Source: Gammaproteobacteria bacterium
GTDB lineage: Bacteria > Pseudomonadota > Gammaproteobacteria > Thiohalomonadales > Thiohalomonadaceae
Assembly: GCA_024709225.1 (NCBI GenBank)
Contig: JANJXC010000108.1
Coordinates: 1-58,973, forward strand
Direction: 5' to 3'
DNA: 58,973 nucleotides
Shown: one piece after another, positions 20,457-32,125 of the stretch
How positions within the stretch are numbered: position 1 is the stretch's first letter
How the letters are laid out: the number at the start of each line of letters is the position of its first letter
Notes under the pieces: generated by a model
The model's database searches: none
The model's input: only the letters and a program-made list of their open reading frames with translations
Told to the model about the DNA's origin: nothing
Program-made: the position numbers and the translations under genes

Positions 20457-21200
20457 CTACGACTGCCGGAACGAGACTGCGAAGCCGTTGGTGTAGCGCA
20501 AATCAATGCGCGCCACCGTCGTGCTGCGTGGCCCCAGAATACGCGGCCAGGCACGTGCGAAACGCTCCATCCGCGCCGGATGCTCATTGCGGCCGAGCAT
20601 CAGCTCCATGCCGTTCTCCAACACCAGCCGCCAGGCGCGGCGCTCGTCCATCGCCACCTCGGCAATATTCAGCTGCAGCGGCAATAACGCGCGCTGCAGC
20701 TCGATAAACTGTGCGGTTACCATCACCGACGTCCCCTGCGGACCGCGCAACACGGGCAATCCGCTGGTGGCCACGGGTTCAAGCGGTCGAAAGACCTTGC
20801 CCTCCGGATTCACCAGTCCGCCATCGGCCCAGTGCGCCAGAACCTGCTGCTCACGCAGTTGCACCAGCAGGACATCGGGCCAAGCCCGGCGCACCTGTAC
20901 GCTGTGCACCCACGGCAACTGCTCCAAGGCCTCGCGTACCGCATTGATATCGATGTGCAGGAAGCCAGCCTGGGCATGCGGCAACACGGCGTCACGCACC
21001 TCCTGTTGCGTAACATGATGCAGCTCGCCCTGCACCCGCACGGTACGCAGCGGCAGACTATCCGGTGCAGACAACCACCAGAGCGCGCCCGCCGTCAGTC
21101 CTGTCAGAGCGAACAGTCCGGCAAACAGCGGCAACTGGCTCAGCCACCGGGGCCGCACCGCCACCTGCTGCGTGCGCCGCGCCTGTACCTTTCTAGCCAC
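20457..21200 (-). CDS. ftsQ: Cell division protein FtsQ
   Basis: 247 aa bitopic membrane protein: a short cytoplasmic tail rich in Arg, one membrane segment (residues ~28-48), a POTRA domain ([16 protein letters not shown] onward) and a beta domain. It recruits FtsB/FtsL to the septum. The GTG at 21200 is preferred: it overlaps the ddl 3' end by 8 bp and gives a normal-length tail. A longer start at 21236 would overlap ddl by 44 bp. Confidence 0.93.
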   Translation of the reverse strand: MARKVQARRTQQVAVRPRWLSQLPLFAGLFALTGLTAGALWWLSAPDSLPLRTVRVQGELHHVTQQEVRDAVLPHAQAGFLHIDINAVREALEQLPWVHSVQVRRAWPDVLLVQLREQQVLAHWADGGLVNPEGKVFRPLEPVATSGLPVLRGPQGTSVMVTAQFIELQRALLPLQLNIAEVAMDERRAWRLVLENGMELMLGRNEHPARMERFARAWPRILGPRSTTVARIDLRYTNGFAVSFRQS

Positions 21201-22122
21201 CCAGTGTTCCCTCCAGGATGCGCCACACCAAATCATCGAATTCGATACCGGCCGTCCGCGCCGCCATCGGTACCAGGCTGTGATCGGTCATGCCCGGCAC
21301 GGTATTCACCTCCAGCACGAAGGGGGCGCCGTCTGCGTCGAGCAGGAAATCCACCCGTCCCCAACCACGGCAGCCCAGCACCGTGAAGGCTCGCAATGCC
21401 AGTTGCTGCATCCGCTGCTCCTGTGCCTGCGGCAGCCCGCAGGGACAGAGATAGCGGGTATCGTCACGGAAATATTTCGCCTCGTAGTCATAGAACTCCG
21501 TTGCCGGCACGATGCGTACCGCCGGCAAGGCCTGCTCGCCGAGGATGGCAACGGTGTATTCGCCGCCGCCGATGTAGCGTTCCGCCAACACCAGGCTGTC
21601 GTACTGTGCGGCTGCCGCATAGGCGGCACGCACACCGCCGGCAGCGCTCACCTTGCTGACACCGATGCTGGATCCTTCGTTGGCCGGCTTCACAAACAGC
21701 GGCAGGCCGAGGCGCTGTTCGACGGCGTAAAAATCGCTCTGTGCGCTAAGCAGTTCGAACTCCGGCACCGGCAAGCCTGCGGCCTGCCACACCATCTTGC
21801 TGCGCCACTTGTCCATGCCGATGGCTGACGCCAGTACGCCGCTGCCGGTGTAGGGCAACTGCATCAGATCAAGCGCGCCCTGCAATTCGCCATCTTCGCC
21901 GCCACGGCCATGCCAGGCGATGAACGCCCGCGCAAAACCGCCGCGCGCCAGCACCTGCAGCACATCACGCCCGGCATCAACGCCATGCGCATCCACCCCG
22001 TGCCGCAGCAGCGCTGCCAGTACGGCCTGACCACTCTTCAACGAAATTTCGCGCTCGGCAGACCAGCCGCCCATCAGCACGGCAACCTTGCCGAAGTCTT
22101 TGGCATCACACACTGCAGCCAC
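21193..22122 (-). CDS. ddl: D-alanine--D-alanine ligase
   Basis: 309 aa ATP-grasp enzyme making the D-Ala-D-Ala end of the peptidoglycan stem peptide. The N-terminal [19 protein letters not shown] and the C-terminal [15 protein letters not shown] are diagnostic of the DdlB type. GTG 22122 overlaps the murB 3' end by 17 bp; a second GTG nine bases in is also possible. Its dcw-cluster position (murC-murB-ddl-ftsQ) is standard. Confidence 0.96.
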   Translation of the reverse strand: MAAVCDAKDFGKVAVLMGGWSAEREISLKSGQAVLAALLRHGVDAHGVDAGRDVLQVLARGGFARAFIAWHGRGGEDGELQGALDLMQLPYTGSGVLASAIGMDKWRSKMVWQAAGLPVPEFELLSAQSDFYAVEQRLGLPLFVKPANEGSSIGVSKVSAAGGVRAAYAAAAQYDSLVLAERYIGGGEYTVAILGEQALPAVRIVPATEFYDYEAKYFRDDTRYLCPCGLPQAQEQRMQQLALRAFTVLGCRGWGRVDFLLDADGAPFVLEVNTVPGMTDHSLVPMAARTAGIEFDDLVWRILEGTLGG

Positions 22123-23020
22123 CGCTATGTTCCCCCACGATATGTACCTCGCGCCTCAGGCTGACACCACACTGCTGCTGTACCGTCGCCGCCACCCGGT
22201 CGATCAGCGCCTCGATATCCGCCGCCGTGGCCACGCCAGTGTTGACGATGAAATTGGCATGTTTTTCCGACACGCAGGCCCCACCGATGCACTGTCCCTT
22301 CAGGCCGCATGACTCGATCAGCCGGGCCGCATGATCGCCCGGCGGATTGCGAAACACCGAACCGGCATTGGGCTGCTGCGTCGGCTGCGTAGCGGAACGC
22401 TGATCCAGCAAGGTGCGTATGCGTGCCGCCGCCGCCTCGGCGTCACCGTGCTGCAACTGCAGCGTGGCCGCCACAAACCACTCCCCCGCCGGCCCCGCCA
22501 CCTCGCGATAGCCGATGCGGTAATCACTTGCCGTGCGTTGGTGCCGGCCACCGGCTCGATCCAGCGTTTCCACCGTGCGCACCAGCCGCCAGGTCTCACC
22601 GCCGAAGGCGCCCGCATTCATCGCCAGCGCACCGCCCAGCGTGCCGGGAATGCCGGCCAGAAATTCCGCACCGGTAAGACCCAGCCGCGCGCAGAAGCGC
22701 GCCACCTTGGCGCACGGCACGCCCGCCTCGGCGCGCACCGTCTGTGCATCCACCTGCTCGATGCCACTGAGCAGGCCGGCAGTGGCGATCACCGTGCCGC
22801 GGATGCCGCCATCGCGTACCAGCAGATTGCTGCCCAACCCGACCCAGAACAGCGGCTCGCCGGCCGGTAGGCGGGCAAGAAATTGCGCCAGGTCATCGAT
22901 ATCCGCGGGCTGGTAATAACGGGCTGCCGGCCCCCCCACACGCCAGGTGGTGTGGCGTGCCATCGGCTCGTTTTCGAGCAGCACACCACGACATTCCTGA
23001 CTGCAGGGGGCTGTCATCAT
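22106..23020 (-). CDS. murB: UDP-N-acetylenolpyruvoylglucosamine reductase MurB
   Basis: 304 aa FAD enzyme reducing UDP-GlcNAc-enolpyruvate to UDP-MurNAc. Type II MurB layout: FAD-binding [16 protein letters not shown], then [18 protein letters not shown], and the catalytic Ser motif NAGSVFRNP. The N-terminal [15 protein letters not shown] is also typical. ATG 23020 overlaps the murC stop (ATGA). Confidence 0.97.
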   Translation of the reverse strand: MMTAPCSQECRGVLLENEPMARHTTWRVGGPAARYYQPADIDDLAQFLARLPAGEPLFWVGLGSNLLVRDGGIRGTVIATAGLLSGIEQVDAQTVRAEAGVPCAKVARFCARLGLTGAEFLAGIPGTLGGALAMNAGAFGGETWRLVRTVETLDRAGGRHQRTASDYRIGYREVAGPAGEWFVAATLQLQHGDAEAAAARIRTLLDQRSATQPTQQPNAGSVFRNPPGDHAARLIESCGLKGQCIGGACVSEKHANFIVNTGVATAADIEALIDRVAATVQQQCGVSLRREVHIVGEHSGGCSV

Positions 23021-24456
23021 GAATGCCCCTCCGCCAGTTGCTGCACCAATGTTGCTGCCACGGCCCCGATATCACCCGCCCCCAGCGTAAGCAGCACATC
23101 ACCTGCACGCAGCACGCCGCGCAATGTGGCGGCGAGATCATCCGGGTGCGCCACGAACACCGGGTCCACCTGGCCACGGGCGCGGATGGCGCGGCACAGG
23201 GTGCGGCTGTCGGCACCGGGGATCGGCTTCTCGCCGGCGGCATAGACCTCCAGCATCAGCAGCGCATCCGTAACCGACAGCACCTCGGCAAAATCCTCGA
23301 ACAAATCACGGGTACGGCTGTAGCGATGCGGCTGGAACGCTACCACCAGACGACGCTCGGGCCAGCTGGCGCGCGCCGCCTGAATGGTCGCCGCCACCTC
23401 GCGCGGGTGATGGCCATAGTCATCCACCAGGGTGACGTGGCCCTCGCCCAGCGCGACCTCGCCGTTCAGCTGGAACCGGCGGCCGATGCCCTGGAAGGCG
23501 GCCAAGGCACGCAAAATGGCCTCATCCGATACGCCCACTTCATGCGCCACGGTGATCGCCGCCAGCGCATTCAACACGTTGTGGCGTCCGGGCAGGGCCA
23601 AGGTCACATCCAGCCATTTACCGCCATCGCGGCGCACAACCTGAAAGTGATTCAGCAAACCCTCCTGGTGCACATCACTGGCGTAGATGTCGGCCTCCGG
23701 CGTCAGGCCATAGGTACGTACCGGGCGCGTCACCTCGGGCAGGGTCTCGCGCACCACCGGGTCATCGAGACACAGCACCGCCAGACCATAGAACGGCAGG
23801 TGATGCAGGAATTCGACGAAGGTCTGGCGCAACCGGGAAAAATCACCACCGTAGGTCGCCATGTGATCGGCATCGATGTTGGTCACCACCGCCATCATCG
23901 GCTGCAGATACAGAAACGAGGCATCGCTCTCGTCCGCTTCGGCCACCAGATAGCGGCTGGCGCCAAGCCGTGCATGGGTGCCCGAGCTGTTGAGCTTGCC
24001 GCCGATGACGAAGGTAGGATCGAGCCCACCCTCCGCCAGCAGACTGGCGATCAAACTGGTGGTCGTGGTCTTGCCGTGGGTGCCGGCCACGGCGATGCCG
24101 TGGCGAAAGCGCATCAGTTCGGCCAGCATCTCGGCACGCGGCACCAGAGGAATGCGTTGCTCGCGCGCCGCCAGTACCTCGGGATTGTCACTGGGCACGG
24201 CCGTGGAGATCACCACCACATCGCTGCCCGTCAAATTCGTCGCGGCATGACCGATATGTACCCGCGCGCCGAGTGCGGTGAGACGGCGCGTCACCGCATT
24301 CTCCTTCAGATCGGAGCCCGACACCTCGTAACCGAGATTGAGCAGCACCTCAGCGATGCCGCTCATGCCGGCGCCGCCGATGCCGACGAAGTGAATACGG
24401 CGGATGCGCCCCATGGGATTGTCATCACGACGCACGCTGTTGTTGTTGCTGGTCAT
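23017..24456 (-). CDS. murC: UDP-N-acetylmuramate--L-alanine ligase MurC
   Basis: 479 aa Mur ligase adding L-Ala to UDP-MurNAc. N-terminal [18 protein letters not shown], the ATP loop [11 protein letters not shown], the central [13 protein letters not shown] and the C-terminal FQPHRYSRT motifs are all present. ATG 24456 overlaps the murG stop (ATGA); the frame also extends 33 bp upstream but lacks support. Coupled translation with murG and murB is likely. Confidence 0.98.
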   Translation of the reverse strand: MTSNNNSVRRDDNPMGRIRRIHFVGIGGAGMSGIAEVLLNLGYEVSGSDLKENAVTRRLTALGARVHIGHAATNLTGSDVVVISTAVPSDNPEVLAAREQRIPLVPRAEMLAELMRFRHGIAVAGTHGKTTTTSLIASLLAEGGLDPTFVIGGKLNSSGTHARLGASRYLVAEADESDASFLYLQPMMAVVTNIDADHMATYGGDFSRLRQTFVEFLHHLPFYGLAVLCLDDPVVRETLPEVTRPVRTYGLTPEADIYASDVHQEGLLNHFQVVRRDGGKWLDVTLALPGRHNVLNALAAITVAHEVGVSDEAILRALAAFQGIGRRFQLNGEVALGEGHVTLVDDYGHHPREVAATIQAARASWPERRLVVAFQPHRYSRTRDLFEDFAEVLSVTDALLMLEVYAAGEKPIPGADSRTLCRAIRARGQVDPVFVAHPDDLAATLRGVLRAGDVLLTLGAGDIGAVAATLVQQLAEGHS

Positions 24457-25559
24457 ACGGCCTTCCTCGTTGCCGTGGCAGCGAGGCACGCCTCGGCCAC
24501 GGTCGCAGTCGCTTCGGTCTGCGCCAGGCGGCGCGCTGCCTGCGCCATGGCGCTCAGCGCCTCACGCCCGGCATTCGGCTGGGCACAAAATTGCTGCAAC
24601 AATGCCGCCAGTGTTTCGGCATTCATGGTGTGTTGTGGCAACAGCCGTGCAGCACCGGCATCCACCAGAAAGGCGGCATTGTGCGTCTGGTGGTCGTCCA
24701 CGGCGTGGGGATAGGGCACCAGCACAGCCGCCACACCGGCCGCCGCCAGTTCGCTCACCGTCAACGCACCGGCACGGCACACCACCACATCGGCCCAGGC
24801 GTAAGCCGCCGCCATGTCGTCGATGAAGGGCAGCAGTTCTGCCTCCACGCCCGCCGCCTGATACCACTGCTGCACCTGCGCCAGATGGCGACGCCCGCTC
24901 TGATGCTTGACCAGCGGCCGCTGCTCTGCCGGCAATCGGGCCAGCGCGCGCGGCAGGGTCTCATTGAGCGCCATCGCGCCGAGGCTACCGCCCACCACCA
25001 GCAGGCGCAGCGGGCCCTGATGTTCCGCATAGCGCCGCTCCGGCGCCGCAATGGCGGCGATCTCGCGCCGTACCGGATTGCCGCAGGTGCTCACCCACGG
25101 CGCCTCGGCAAAGGCACCGGGAAAGGCCTGCATCACCTGCTTGGCCACCCGCCCCAACAGGCGATTGGTCAGCCCGGCCACGGCATTCTGTTCATGGATC
25201 AGTAGCGGCCGCCCGCTCAGCCAGGCCGCCAGTCCCCCCGGGCCGGAGGCAAATCCGCCCAGCCCCAACACCGCCTGCGGCTGGCGGCGCTGCAATACCG
25301 TCCAGGCCTGCCACAGCGCGCGCGCGACGCGCAGCGGCGCCAACACCCAGCCCAGCGCACCCTTGCCGCGCAGGCCCGTGATACTGATGTAATCGATCTC
25401 GATACCGGCCTGCGGCACCAGCTCTGCCTCGATGCCGGCGCGGGTCCCCAGCCAGCTCACCTCGGCGCCACGCTGACGCAGCTCCTGCGCCACCGCCAGG
25501 GCCGGAAATACATGGCCGCCGGTACCGCCGGCCATGATCAGGATCCGCGGCGCACTCAT
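24453..25559 (-). CDS. murG: Lipid II synthase MurG (GlcNAc transferase)
   Basis: 368 aa peripheral membrane GT-B glycosyltransferase that adds GlcNAc to lipid I. N-terminal [17 protein letters not shown] and the second G-loop VVGGSLGA are diagnostic; the UDP-sugar site is seen as [18 protein letters not shown] 25559 is the family start. A 70-bp gap separates it from ftsW, the first spacing above one codon downstream of mraZ in this otherwise overlapping run. Confidence 0.98.
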   Translation of the reverse strand: MSAPRILIMAGGTGGHVFPALAVAQELRQRGAEVSWLGTRAGIEAELVPQAGIEIDYISITGLRGKGALGWVLAPLRVARALWQAWTVLQRRQPQAVLGLGGFASGPGGLAAWLSGRPLLIHEQNAVAGLTNRLLGRVAKQVMQAFPGAFAEAPWVSTCGNPVRREIAAIAAPERRYAEHQGPLRLLVVGGSLGAMALNETLPRALARLPAEQRPLVKHQSGRRHLAQVQQWYQAAGVEAELLPFIDDMAAAYAWADVVVCRAGALTVSELAAAGVAAVLVPYPHAVDDHQTHNAAFLVDAGAARLLPQHTMNAETLAALLQQFCAQPNAGREALSAMAQAARRLAQTEATATVAEACLAATATRKAV

Positions 25560-25629
25560 GCCGCACCTCCCGCCACCACACCCAGGCGGGCGCCCTGCGG
25601 GCGGACACATGATTTTTCCTGACACAGCA

Positions 25630-26817
25630 TCATGTGCCTTGCCCCCAGCGCCGGTTCTCGCGATCCACCCGCAGCAAAAGGCCAATGACGACGCAGGTGA
25701 CCAGCATGCTGGAGCCGCCGTAGCTCATCAGCGGCAGGGTCAACCCCTTGGTGGGCAGCACGCCCATGTTGACGCCGACATTGATGAACACCTGCAACCC
25801 GATGAGCAGGGCGATGCCATAGGCGAGATAGGCACCGAAATGGGCGCCCGCCTGCGCTGCGGCGCGGCCAATGGCAAAGGCGCGCCACACGATGAACATG
25901 AACAGCAGAATCACACCCAGCGCACCGAACAACCCCAGCTCCTCGGCCAACACGGCGAACAGAAAGTCGGTGTGCGCCTCGGGCAGGTAGAACAGTTTCT
26001 GCACGCTGCCGCCAAGGCCCACGCCGAACCAGTCACCCCGGCCGAAGGCGATCAGCGCCTGGGTCAGCTGGAAACCGCTGTTGAAGGGGTCCGCCCAGGG
26101 ATTCATGAAGGCGGTCAGACGTTCCATGCGGTAGGACGAGGTGGTCGCCAGCAGCGCCAACGCACCGGCAGCCACGGTCACCAGCAGACCAAACAGCCAC
26201 AAGCGCACCCCGGCCAGGAACAACATGCCGAGCAGGGTGGCTCCCAGCACCACCAGCGCACCGAAATCCGGCTGCGCCAGCAGCAGCAGCGCAAACACCA
26301 CCAACAGGCCGAGCGGTTTGAGGAAACCCTTCACCGTCGTGCGCACCTCATCGCCGCGCCGCACCAGATACCCGGCGGCATAGATGATCAGGGCCGCTTT
26401 GGCCAACTCCGACACCTGCAGGTTGAATACCCCCAGCGACAGCCAGCGGGTGGCGCCATTGACGTTGCGTCCCACGCCCGGAATAAGCACCAGCAGCAGC
26501 AGGGCCAGACTGATCAACAACAGCATTGGCCCCAGGCGCTGCCATGCTGCCAACGGGATCTGCACCGTGATGAACGCCAGCAGCACCCCTGTGCCCACAT
26601 ACGCAACCTGGCGCAACAGATAGTGGAACGGTGCACCCAGCTGGCGATCGGCAATAGAGATCGAGGCCGATCCCACCATCAGCAGTCCCAGGGCCAACAA
26701 CGCACTCACCGCCAACAGCAGCGGCATATCGCCCTGCGCCCCGACAACTACGCGACTGCGCCGCACCGGCGGCGCCGGCTGCCGGTGGTTGCGCCACAAC
26801 ACGGCGTCGCCGATCAT
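25630..26817 (-). CDS. ftsW: Septal peptidoglycan glycosyltransferase FtsW (SEDS)
   Basis: 395 aa inner-membrane SEDS protein with about ten helices; it polymerises septal glycan together with FtsI. The large periplasmic loop (TAFMNPWADPFNSGFQLTQA) and the C-terminal LPTKGLTLPLMSYGGSS motif are characteristic. ATG 26817 overlaps the murD stop (ATGA). Confidence 0.97.
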   Translation of the reverse strand: MIGDAVLWRNHRQPAPPVRRSRVVVGAQGDMPLLLAVSALLALGLLMVGSASISIADRQLGAPFHYLLRQVAYVGTGVLLAFITVQIPLAAWQRLGPMLLLISLALLLLVLIPGVGRNVNGATRWLSLGVFNLQVSELAKAALIIYAAGYLVRRGDEVRTTVKGFLKPLGLLVVFALLLLAQPDFGALVVLGATLLGMLFLAGVRLWLFGLLVTVAAGALALLATTSSYRMERLTAFMNPWADPFNSGFQLTQALIAFGRGDWFGVGLGGSVQKLFYLPEAHTDFLFAVLAEELGLFGALGVILLFMFIVWRAFAIGRAAAQAGAHFGAYLAYGIALLIGLQVFINVGVNMGVLPTKGLTLPLMSYGGSSMLVTCVVIGLLLRVDRENRRWGQGT

Positions 26818-28157
26818 GCTGCCAACTCCCGCACCGCTGCCACGAATACCTCGGCGCGGTGCACATAGTTGTCGAACATGTCGAAGCTGGCGCAGGCCGG
26901 CGACAGCAACACGCAGTCCCCCGGCTGTGCCAGACGTGCGCACTCGCGCACCGCCTGCTCCATGCTGCTGCCGGCATGCACGATGGGCACCGCGCCGGCG
27001 ATGGCCTGCTCGATGAGCGGCGCATCACGGCCGATGAGGACCACGGCGCGTGCGTGGGCCGCCACGGCCGCGCGCAACGGCGCGAAATCCTGCCCCTTGC
27101 CGTCGCCACCGGCGATGAGCACCACCTTGTCACCCGGCATGCCGGACAGCGCCGCCAGCGTGGAACCGACATTGGTGCCCTTGGAATCGTCATACCAGCT
27201 CACGCCGTTGCGCTCCGTCACCCACTGGCAGCGGTGCGGCAGGCCGGCGAACTCGCGCAGCGCCCGCACTACCGCGGCACGCGGAAATTCCATGGCATCG
27301 GCCAGCGCCAGCGCGGCCAGGGCGTTGGCCCAGTTGTGGCGGCCGGCGATCTTCAGCTCGTCCACGGCGATGATGTCTTCCGTACCACGACACAGCTGGG
27401 TGCGGGCGTCGATCCAGCGCACACCGTAATCTCCGTTGCCGCGCGGCGCCTCGAGACTGAACCAGCGCACGACGCGACCGACCGCGGCCATTGCCGCCAC
27501 CCGCGCATCATCGGCGTTGAGCACCATCACGCCGTCACCGCGGAAGATGCGCTGCTTGATCGCAGCGTACTCATCCATGCCGCCGTGGCGGTCCAGATGA
27601 TCGGCGCTGACATTGAGTACGGTGGCGGCACGGCAGTTGAGCGTGGCCACGGTCTCCAGCTGGAAACTGGACAGTTCCAGCACATACAGATCCGGCGCCC
27701 CCGCTTCATCGGACTCCAGCAGTAGTTCCAGCGCCGGCGTGCCCAGATTGCCGCCCACCCGCGTCTCCAGCCCCGACGCCCTGGCCATGTCGCCCAGCAG
27801 CGTGGTGACGGTGCTCTTGCCGTTGGAACCGGTGATACCGACCACCGGCGCATCGACACTGCGCGCAAACAGTTCCACATCACCCAGAATGTCCACTCCG
27901 GCGGCGCGCGCGGCGCGCAGTGCCGGCTCCTGCAACGACACGCCGGGACTGACGACCAGGCGCGCCTGGCGGCTGAACAGTGCCGCATCGAACGGGCCGA
28001 GATGCACCTCCACCGCCGGCCGCTCGGCGCGCAGCTGCTCCAGCCCCGGCGGATTGACGCGACTGTCGGCCACGGCAAACCGCTCCCCGCGCCGCGCCAG
28101 AAAGCGCGCCACGGAGAGTCCGGTCTTGCCCAGTCCAACAATCAGCGTCATGTTCAT
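26814..28157 (-). CDS. murD: UDP-MurNAc-L-alanine--D-glutamate ligase MurD
   Basis: 447 aa Mur ligase adding D-Glu. ATP loop [13 protein letters not shown], central [10 protein letters not shown] and C-terminal [12 protein letters not shown] motifs are present. ATG 28157 ([13 protein letters not shown]) overlaps the mraY stop (ATGA); the open frame extends further upstream inside mraY but without support. Confidence 0.98.
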   Translation of the reverse strand: MNMTLIVGLGKTGLSVARFLARRGERFAVADSRVNPPGLEQLRAERPAVEVHLGPFDAALFSRQARLVVSPGVSLQEPALRAARAAGVDILGDVELFARSVDAPVVGITGSNGKSTVTTLLGDMARASGLETRVGGNLGTPALELLLESDEAGAPDLYVLELSSFQLETVATLNCRAATVLNVSADHLDRHGGMDEYAAIKQRIFRGDGVMVLNADDARVAAMAAVGRVVRWFSLEAPRGNGDYGVRWIDARTQLCRGTEDIIAVDELKIAGRHNWANALAALALADAMEFPRAAVVRALREFAGLPHRCQWVTERNGVSWYDDSKGTNVGSTLAALSGMPGDKVVLIAGGDGKGQDFAPLRAAVAAHARAVVLIGRDAPLIEQAIAGAVPIVHAGSSMEQAVRECARLAQPGDCVLLSPACASFDMFDNYVHRAEVFVAAVRELAA

Positions 28158-29236
28158 CGTATCTTCAGTGAGGCCAGGCCTATCAGTACCAGGATTACGG
28201 TGATGATCCAGAAGCGCACGATGACCCGCGGCTCCGGCCATCCCTTCAGTTCAAAGTGATGGTGCAGCGGCGCCATGCGGAAAATGCGCCGGCCCGTGAG
28301 CTTGAACGAGGCTACCTGCAGAATCACCGAAACGGTCTCCATCACGAACACCCCGCCCATGATGAACAGCACGATCTCCTGCCGCACCACCACGGCGATG
28401 GTGCCGAGCGTCGCCCCCAGCGCCAGGGCGCCGATGTCGCCCATGAATACCTGGGCGGGATAGGTGTTGAACCAGAGAAAGCCGAGCCCCGCCCCCACCA
28501 GTGCGCCGCAGATCACCACCACCTCGCCGGCGCCCGGCACATAGGGCACGCCGAGATAGCTGGCGAAGTGCACATGGCCGGCGACATAGGCGAACACGCC
28601 GAGCGCACCGCCCACCATCACCGTCGGCAGGATAGCGAGGCCATCCAGACCGTCGGTGAGATTCACCGCGTTGCTGGTGCCGACGATGACCAGATAGGTA
28701 AACAGGATGAAACCCACGCCGAGCGGCAGCGCCACATTCTTGAAGAACGGCACGATGAGCTGGGTCTCCACCGGCGTCTGTGCGGTGGCATAGAGAATCA
28801 CCGCAGCACCGAAGCCGAACAGCGACTGCAGCAGATACTTGTGCTTGGCACGCAGGCCCTGTGACTGCTTCTTCACCAGCTTGATGTAATCATCGAGCCA
28901 ACCCACAAAGCCGAACAGCAGCGTCACGGTCAGCACCACCCAGATATAGCGATTATCGAGGTCCGCCCACAGCAGGGTGCTGACAACGATGGCCACCAGG
29001 ATCAGCGCGCCGCCCATGGTCGGCGTGCCCGCCTTGGACAGATGGCTTTGCGGCCCGTCATTGCGCACGTGCTGGCCGATCTGATAGAGACTGAGGCGGC
29101 GGATCATGGCCGGCCCCAGTGCGAGCGAGATCAGCAGCGCAGTGAGCACGCCGAGTATTGCCCGCAGCGTCAGGTACTGAAACACGTTGAAGCCGCTGTG
29201 AAACTGCGCCAGATATTCCGTCAGGTAAAGCAGCAT
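28154..29236 (-). CDS. mraY: Phospho-MurNAc-pentapeptide transferase MraY
   Basis: 360 aa integral membrane enzyme forming lipid I on undecaprenyl phosphate. About ten helices. Signature motifs: [13 protein letters not shown] (acidic motif), [13 protein letters not shown] and [14 protein letters not shown] 29236 shares one base with the murF stop. Its length equals that of the E. coli enzyme. Confidence 0.98.
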   Translation of the reverse strand: MLLYLTEYLAQFHSGFNVFQYLTLRAILGVLTALLISLALGPAMIRRLSLYQIGQHVRNDGPQSHLSKAGTPTMGGALILVAIVVSTLLWADLDNRYIWVVLTVTLLFGFVGWLDDYIKLVKKQSQGLRAKHKYLLQSLFGFGAAVILYATAQTPVETQLIVPFFKNVALPLGVGFILFTYLVIVGTSNAVNLTDGLDGLAILPTVMVGGALGVFAYVAGHVHFASYLGVPYVPGAGEVVVICGALVGAGLGFLWFNTYPAQVFMGDIGALALGATLGTIAVVVRQEIVLFIMGGVFVMETVSVILQVASFKLTGRRIFRMAPLHHHFELKGWPEPRVIVRFWIITVILVLIGLASLKIR

Positions 29237-30618
29237 TAACCCAGCCCCCCTTCTTGCAGCGCATCCACCACTCGCTCCATGCGGGCGCTGCGCGACCCCT
29301 TGACCAGTACCGTCATATTCGCGGTCAGCACCCGACGCAGCGCCGCAGCCAGCGCGGCACAATCGGCAAAATGTTCGGCACCGCTGCCAAAACCCTCGGC
29401 CGTCGCCGTGCTGAGCGGACCGGTGACATACAGCGCATCGATGCCGGCGGCACGCGCATAGGCACCCGTCTCCCGATGCAGCTGCAATGCCGCATCACCC
29501 AACTCCCCCATATCGCCCAGCACCAGAATGCGCGGTGCAGGATATGCCGCCAGCACATCGATGGCGGCACGCATGGAGGCGGGATTGGCGTTGTAGCTGT
29601 CATCGATGAGCCGGGCGCCATTGAATGCGCGGCGCGGCGCCAACCGTCCCGCCACCCCCTGCATACCTTCCAGGCCACGGCATATCGCGCCCAGTTCCAC
29701 CTCCAGCGCCAACGCCAGTGCGCTGGCTGCCAGGGCATTCATCACGTTGTGGCGCCCCGGTAATGGCAACAACAGCTCTGCCTCACCGGCGGGCGTCTGC
29801 AGCCAGAGCCGGCTGCCACCGCCTTCGGCCTGCCAGCGCGCGGTGACGATGGCCTCCGGCGCCATGCCGAAACACAGCTGACGCTGGGTGCCCGCCATGC
29901 CGCGCCACAGGTCGGCAAAGGGATCGTCGGCATTGATCACGGCGACGCCGTTCTCGCGCAGTCCGCTGTAGATCTCCCCCTTCGCCCGGGCGACACCCTC
30001 CAATGAGCCGAACCCGGCCAGATGGGCCGGTCCGGCATTGGTGATCACCGCTGCATCGGGCTGCGCCAGGTCGCTCAGGTAGGCTATCTCGCCGGGATTA
30101 TTGGCCCCCATTTCGATGACCGCATGGCGCTGTTGCGGCGTGAGCCGCAGCAGGGTGAGCGGTACGCCGATATCGTTGTTCAGGTTGCCCTCGGTAGCCA
30201 GCACGGCGCCGGTCTGGGCCAGGATGGCACGGCTCATTTCCTTTACCGTGGTCTTGCCGTTGCTGCCGGTGATCGCTGCCAGCGGGGTGTTGCAGTGCAG
30301 CCGCCAGGCCGCCGCGAGACGTCCCAGCGCCAGCCGCGTATCACGCACAATGAGTTGCGGCAACGGACTGTCCACCGCGTGCTCCACCAGCAGCGCCACG
30401 GCACCCGCCGCGCCGGCTGCGGCAGCATAGTCGTGGCCATCGAAGCGCGGTCCGCGCAGCGCGATGAACAACACGCCAGGAGCCAGGGCGCGGGTATCGG
30501 TACTGACGCCGTGGAATTCCACATCCGCACCATTACGTTCGGCACCGAGCCAGGCGGCCGCCTGCGTCAGGCGTGCGCGGATACCTTCCGGTCGCGGTGG
30601 CGTCGCAGGCCTATGCAT
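29236..30618 (-). CDS. murF: UDP-MurNAc-tripeptide--D-Ala-D-Ala ligase MurF
   Basis: 460 aa Mur ligase adding the Ddl product. ATP loop [22 protein letters not shown] and the C-terminal [10 protein letters not shown] motifs are present. ATG 30618 overlaps the murE 3' end by 8 bp. A long upstream extension of the frame overlaps murE and is not coding in this frame. Confidence 0.97.
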   Translation of the reverse strand: MHRPATPPRPEGIRARLTQAAAWLGAERNGADVEFHGVSTDTRALAPGVLFIALRGPRFDGHDYAAAAGAAGAVALLVEHAVDSPLPQLIVRDTRLALGRLAAAWRLHCNTPLAAITGSNGKTTVKEMSRAILAQTGAVLATEGNLNNDIGVPLTLLRLTPQQRHAVIEMGANNPGEIAYLSDLAQPDAAVITNAGPAHLAGFGSLEGVARAKGEIYSGLRENGVAVINADDPFADLWRGMAGTQRQLCFGMAPEAIVTARWQAEGGGSRLWLQTPAGEAELLLPLPGRHNVMNALAASALALALEVELGAICRGLEGMQGVAGRLAPRRAFNGARLIDDSYNANPASMRAAIDVLAAYPAPRILVLGDMGELGDAALQLHRETGAYARAAGIDALYVTGPLSTATAEGFGSGAEHFADCAALAAALRRVLTANMTVLVKGSRSARMERVVDALQEGGLG

Positions 30619-32125
30619 CGCCTCTCTCCCGCAGACAGTGCACGACCTCGTTGCGATCGGAGAAGGGCAACACCCGGCCGGCGATAATCTGCTCGGTTTC
30701 ATGGCCCTTGCCGGCGACCAGTACGATATCGCCCGCCACCGCCATGCCGATGGCATGCCGGATGGCCGCGGCGCGATCGCGCATGATATAGGCCGCATCC
30801 GACTCCTTCATGCCGCGCTGAATGTCCTCGATGATGTCCCACGGGTTCTCGCTGCGGGGATTGTCATCAGTGAGCACCACCCGATCCGCCAGCGCCTCGG
30901 CCAACTGTCCCATCAGCGGGCGCTTGGCGCGATCACGATCACCGCCGCAGCCGAATACACACCACAGCGTGCCGGTGCAGTGACCGCGCAATGCCTGGAG
31001 CACCTGCTCCAGTGCATCCGGCGTATGGGCATAATCCACCACCACCGTCGGCTGCTGCGCAGTACCGAAGCGCTCCATGCGGCCCGGCACCGTCTGCACC
31101 TGCTTCAGGCGCTGCACCGCCGTGGAGAAACTCATGCCGCCGGCCAGCAACGCACCCAGCGCCGCCAGCAGATTGGCGGCATTGAACTGACCGAGCAGCG
31201 GAGTCGCGATGCGCGCCTCGCCCCACGGCGAGGACACGGTAAAGGACAATCCCACCGGACATAGCTGCAGGTCGCTGCCGCACAGTACCGCGCCGGCCGC
31301 TGCCTGCGCCGCCGGACCGAAACCGTAACCGATACACTCCAGCTGGCCGCGTAGCTCGTCATACCAGCGTGCCCCGACCGCATCATCCAGATTGAGCACG
31401 GCGGCCTTGAGCCCCGCGCTCTGGAACAGGCGCCGCTTGGCCAGCGCATAGGCCGCCATGTCGCCGTGATAATCCAGGTGCTCATGACTCAAATTCGTAA
31501 ATACCGCCACATCGAATTCGACACCGGCAACGCGCTGTTGATCCAGGGCATGCGACGATACTTCCATCACTGCCGCCACCGCACCGGCGGCCTGTTGCAC
31601 CGCCAACTCCGCCTGCAAGGTCACTGCATCCGGGGTGGTATGTCCGGTGCTGTGCAGCGCGCCATAAATGCCGCAGCCCAGCGTTCCGTTTACGCCGCAG
31701 GGCGCATCTACCGACAGCGCCTGCGCAATGAACTGGCTCACCGACGTCTTGCCGTTGGTCCCGGTGATTCCGTACATGGCCATGGCGCGGCTGGGTTCAC
31801 CGTAATAGCGTGCGGCGATCAGACCCGCCTTGGTGCGCAATCCAGGAATCGACAGTATCGGCAGTTGCCGTGCGGCATCTGCTGCGCCAGGGACCGGTCC
31901 ATCCACCAGTACTGCCGCCGCACCGCGCTCGACGGCCTGCGCAATGTACGCGGCGCCGTGGTCACGGCTGCCGGCGAGGGCGATGAACAGGTCACCGGGC
32001 TGCACCTTGCGGCTGTCCAGGGTCACGCCGGTGACGCGACACGCTGCAGCCGCGTCGCCATCCGCCACACCATGCAACAACTCCTGCAGCGGATATCCTG
32101 GCGCCATATGTGAGGCGGCCATCAT
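30611..32125 (-). CDS. murE: UDP-MurNAc-tripeptide synthetase MurE (meso-DAP-adding)
   Basis: 504 aa Mur ligase adding the third residue. ATP loop GTNGKTSVSQF; the DNPRSENP motif near the C-terminus is the meso-diaminopimelate specificity motif, so the stem peptide contains meso-DAP. ATG 32125 overlaps the ftsI stop (ATGA). Confidence 0.98.
   Translation of the reverse strand: MMAASHMAPGYPLQELLHGVADGDAAAACRVTGVTLDSRKVQPGDLFIALAGSRDHGAAYIAQAVERGAAAVLVDGPVPGAADAARQLPILSIPGLRTKAGLIAARYYGEPSRAMAMYGITGTNGKTSVSQFIAQALSVDAPCGVNGTLGCGIYGALHSTGHTTPDAVTLQAELAVQQAAGAVAAVMEVSSHALDQQRVAGVEFDVAVFTNLSHEHLDYHGDMAAYALAKRRLFQSAGLKAAVLNLDDAVGARWYDELRGQLECIGYGFGPAAQAAAGAVLCGSDLQLCPVGLSFTVSSPWGEARIATPLLGQFNAANLLAALGALLAGGMSFSTAVQRLKQVQTVPGRMERFGTAQQPTVVVDYAHTPDALEQVLQALRGHCTGTLWCVFGCGGDRDRAKRPLMGQLAEALADRVVLTDDNPRSENPWDIIEDIQRGMKESDAAYIMRDRAAAIRHAIGMAVAGDIVLVAGKGHETEQIIAGRVLPFSDRNEVVHCLRERGDA

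Noticed and set aside
23023-24714. 563-codon plus-strand frame opposite murC/murG
   Set aside because: Low-complexity His/Gln/Arg-rich translation, antisense to two certain genes; a GC-skew artefact.
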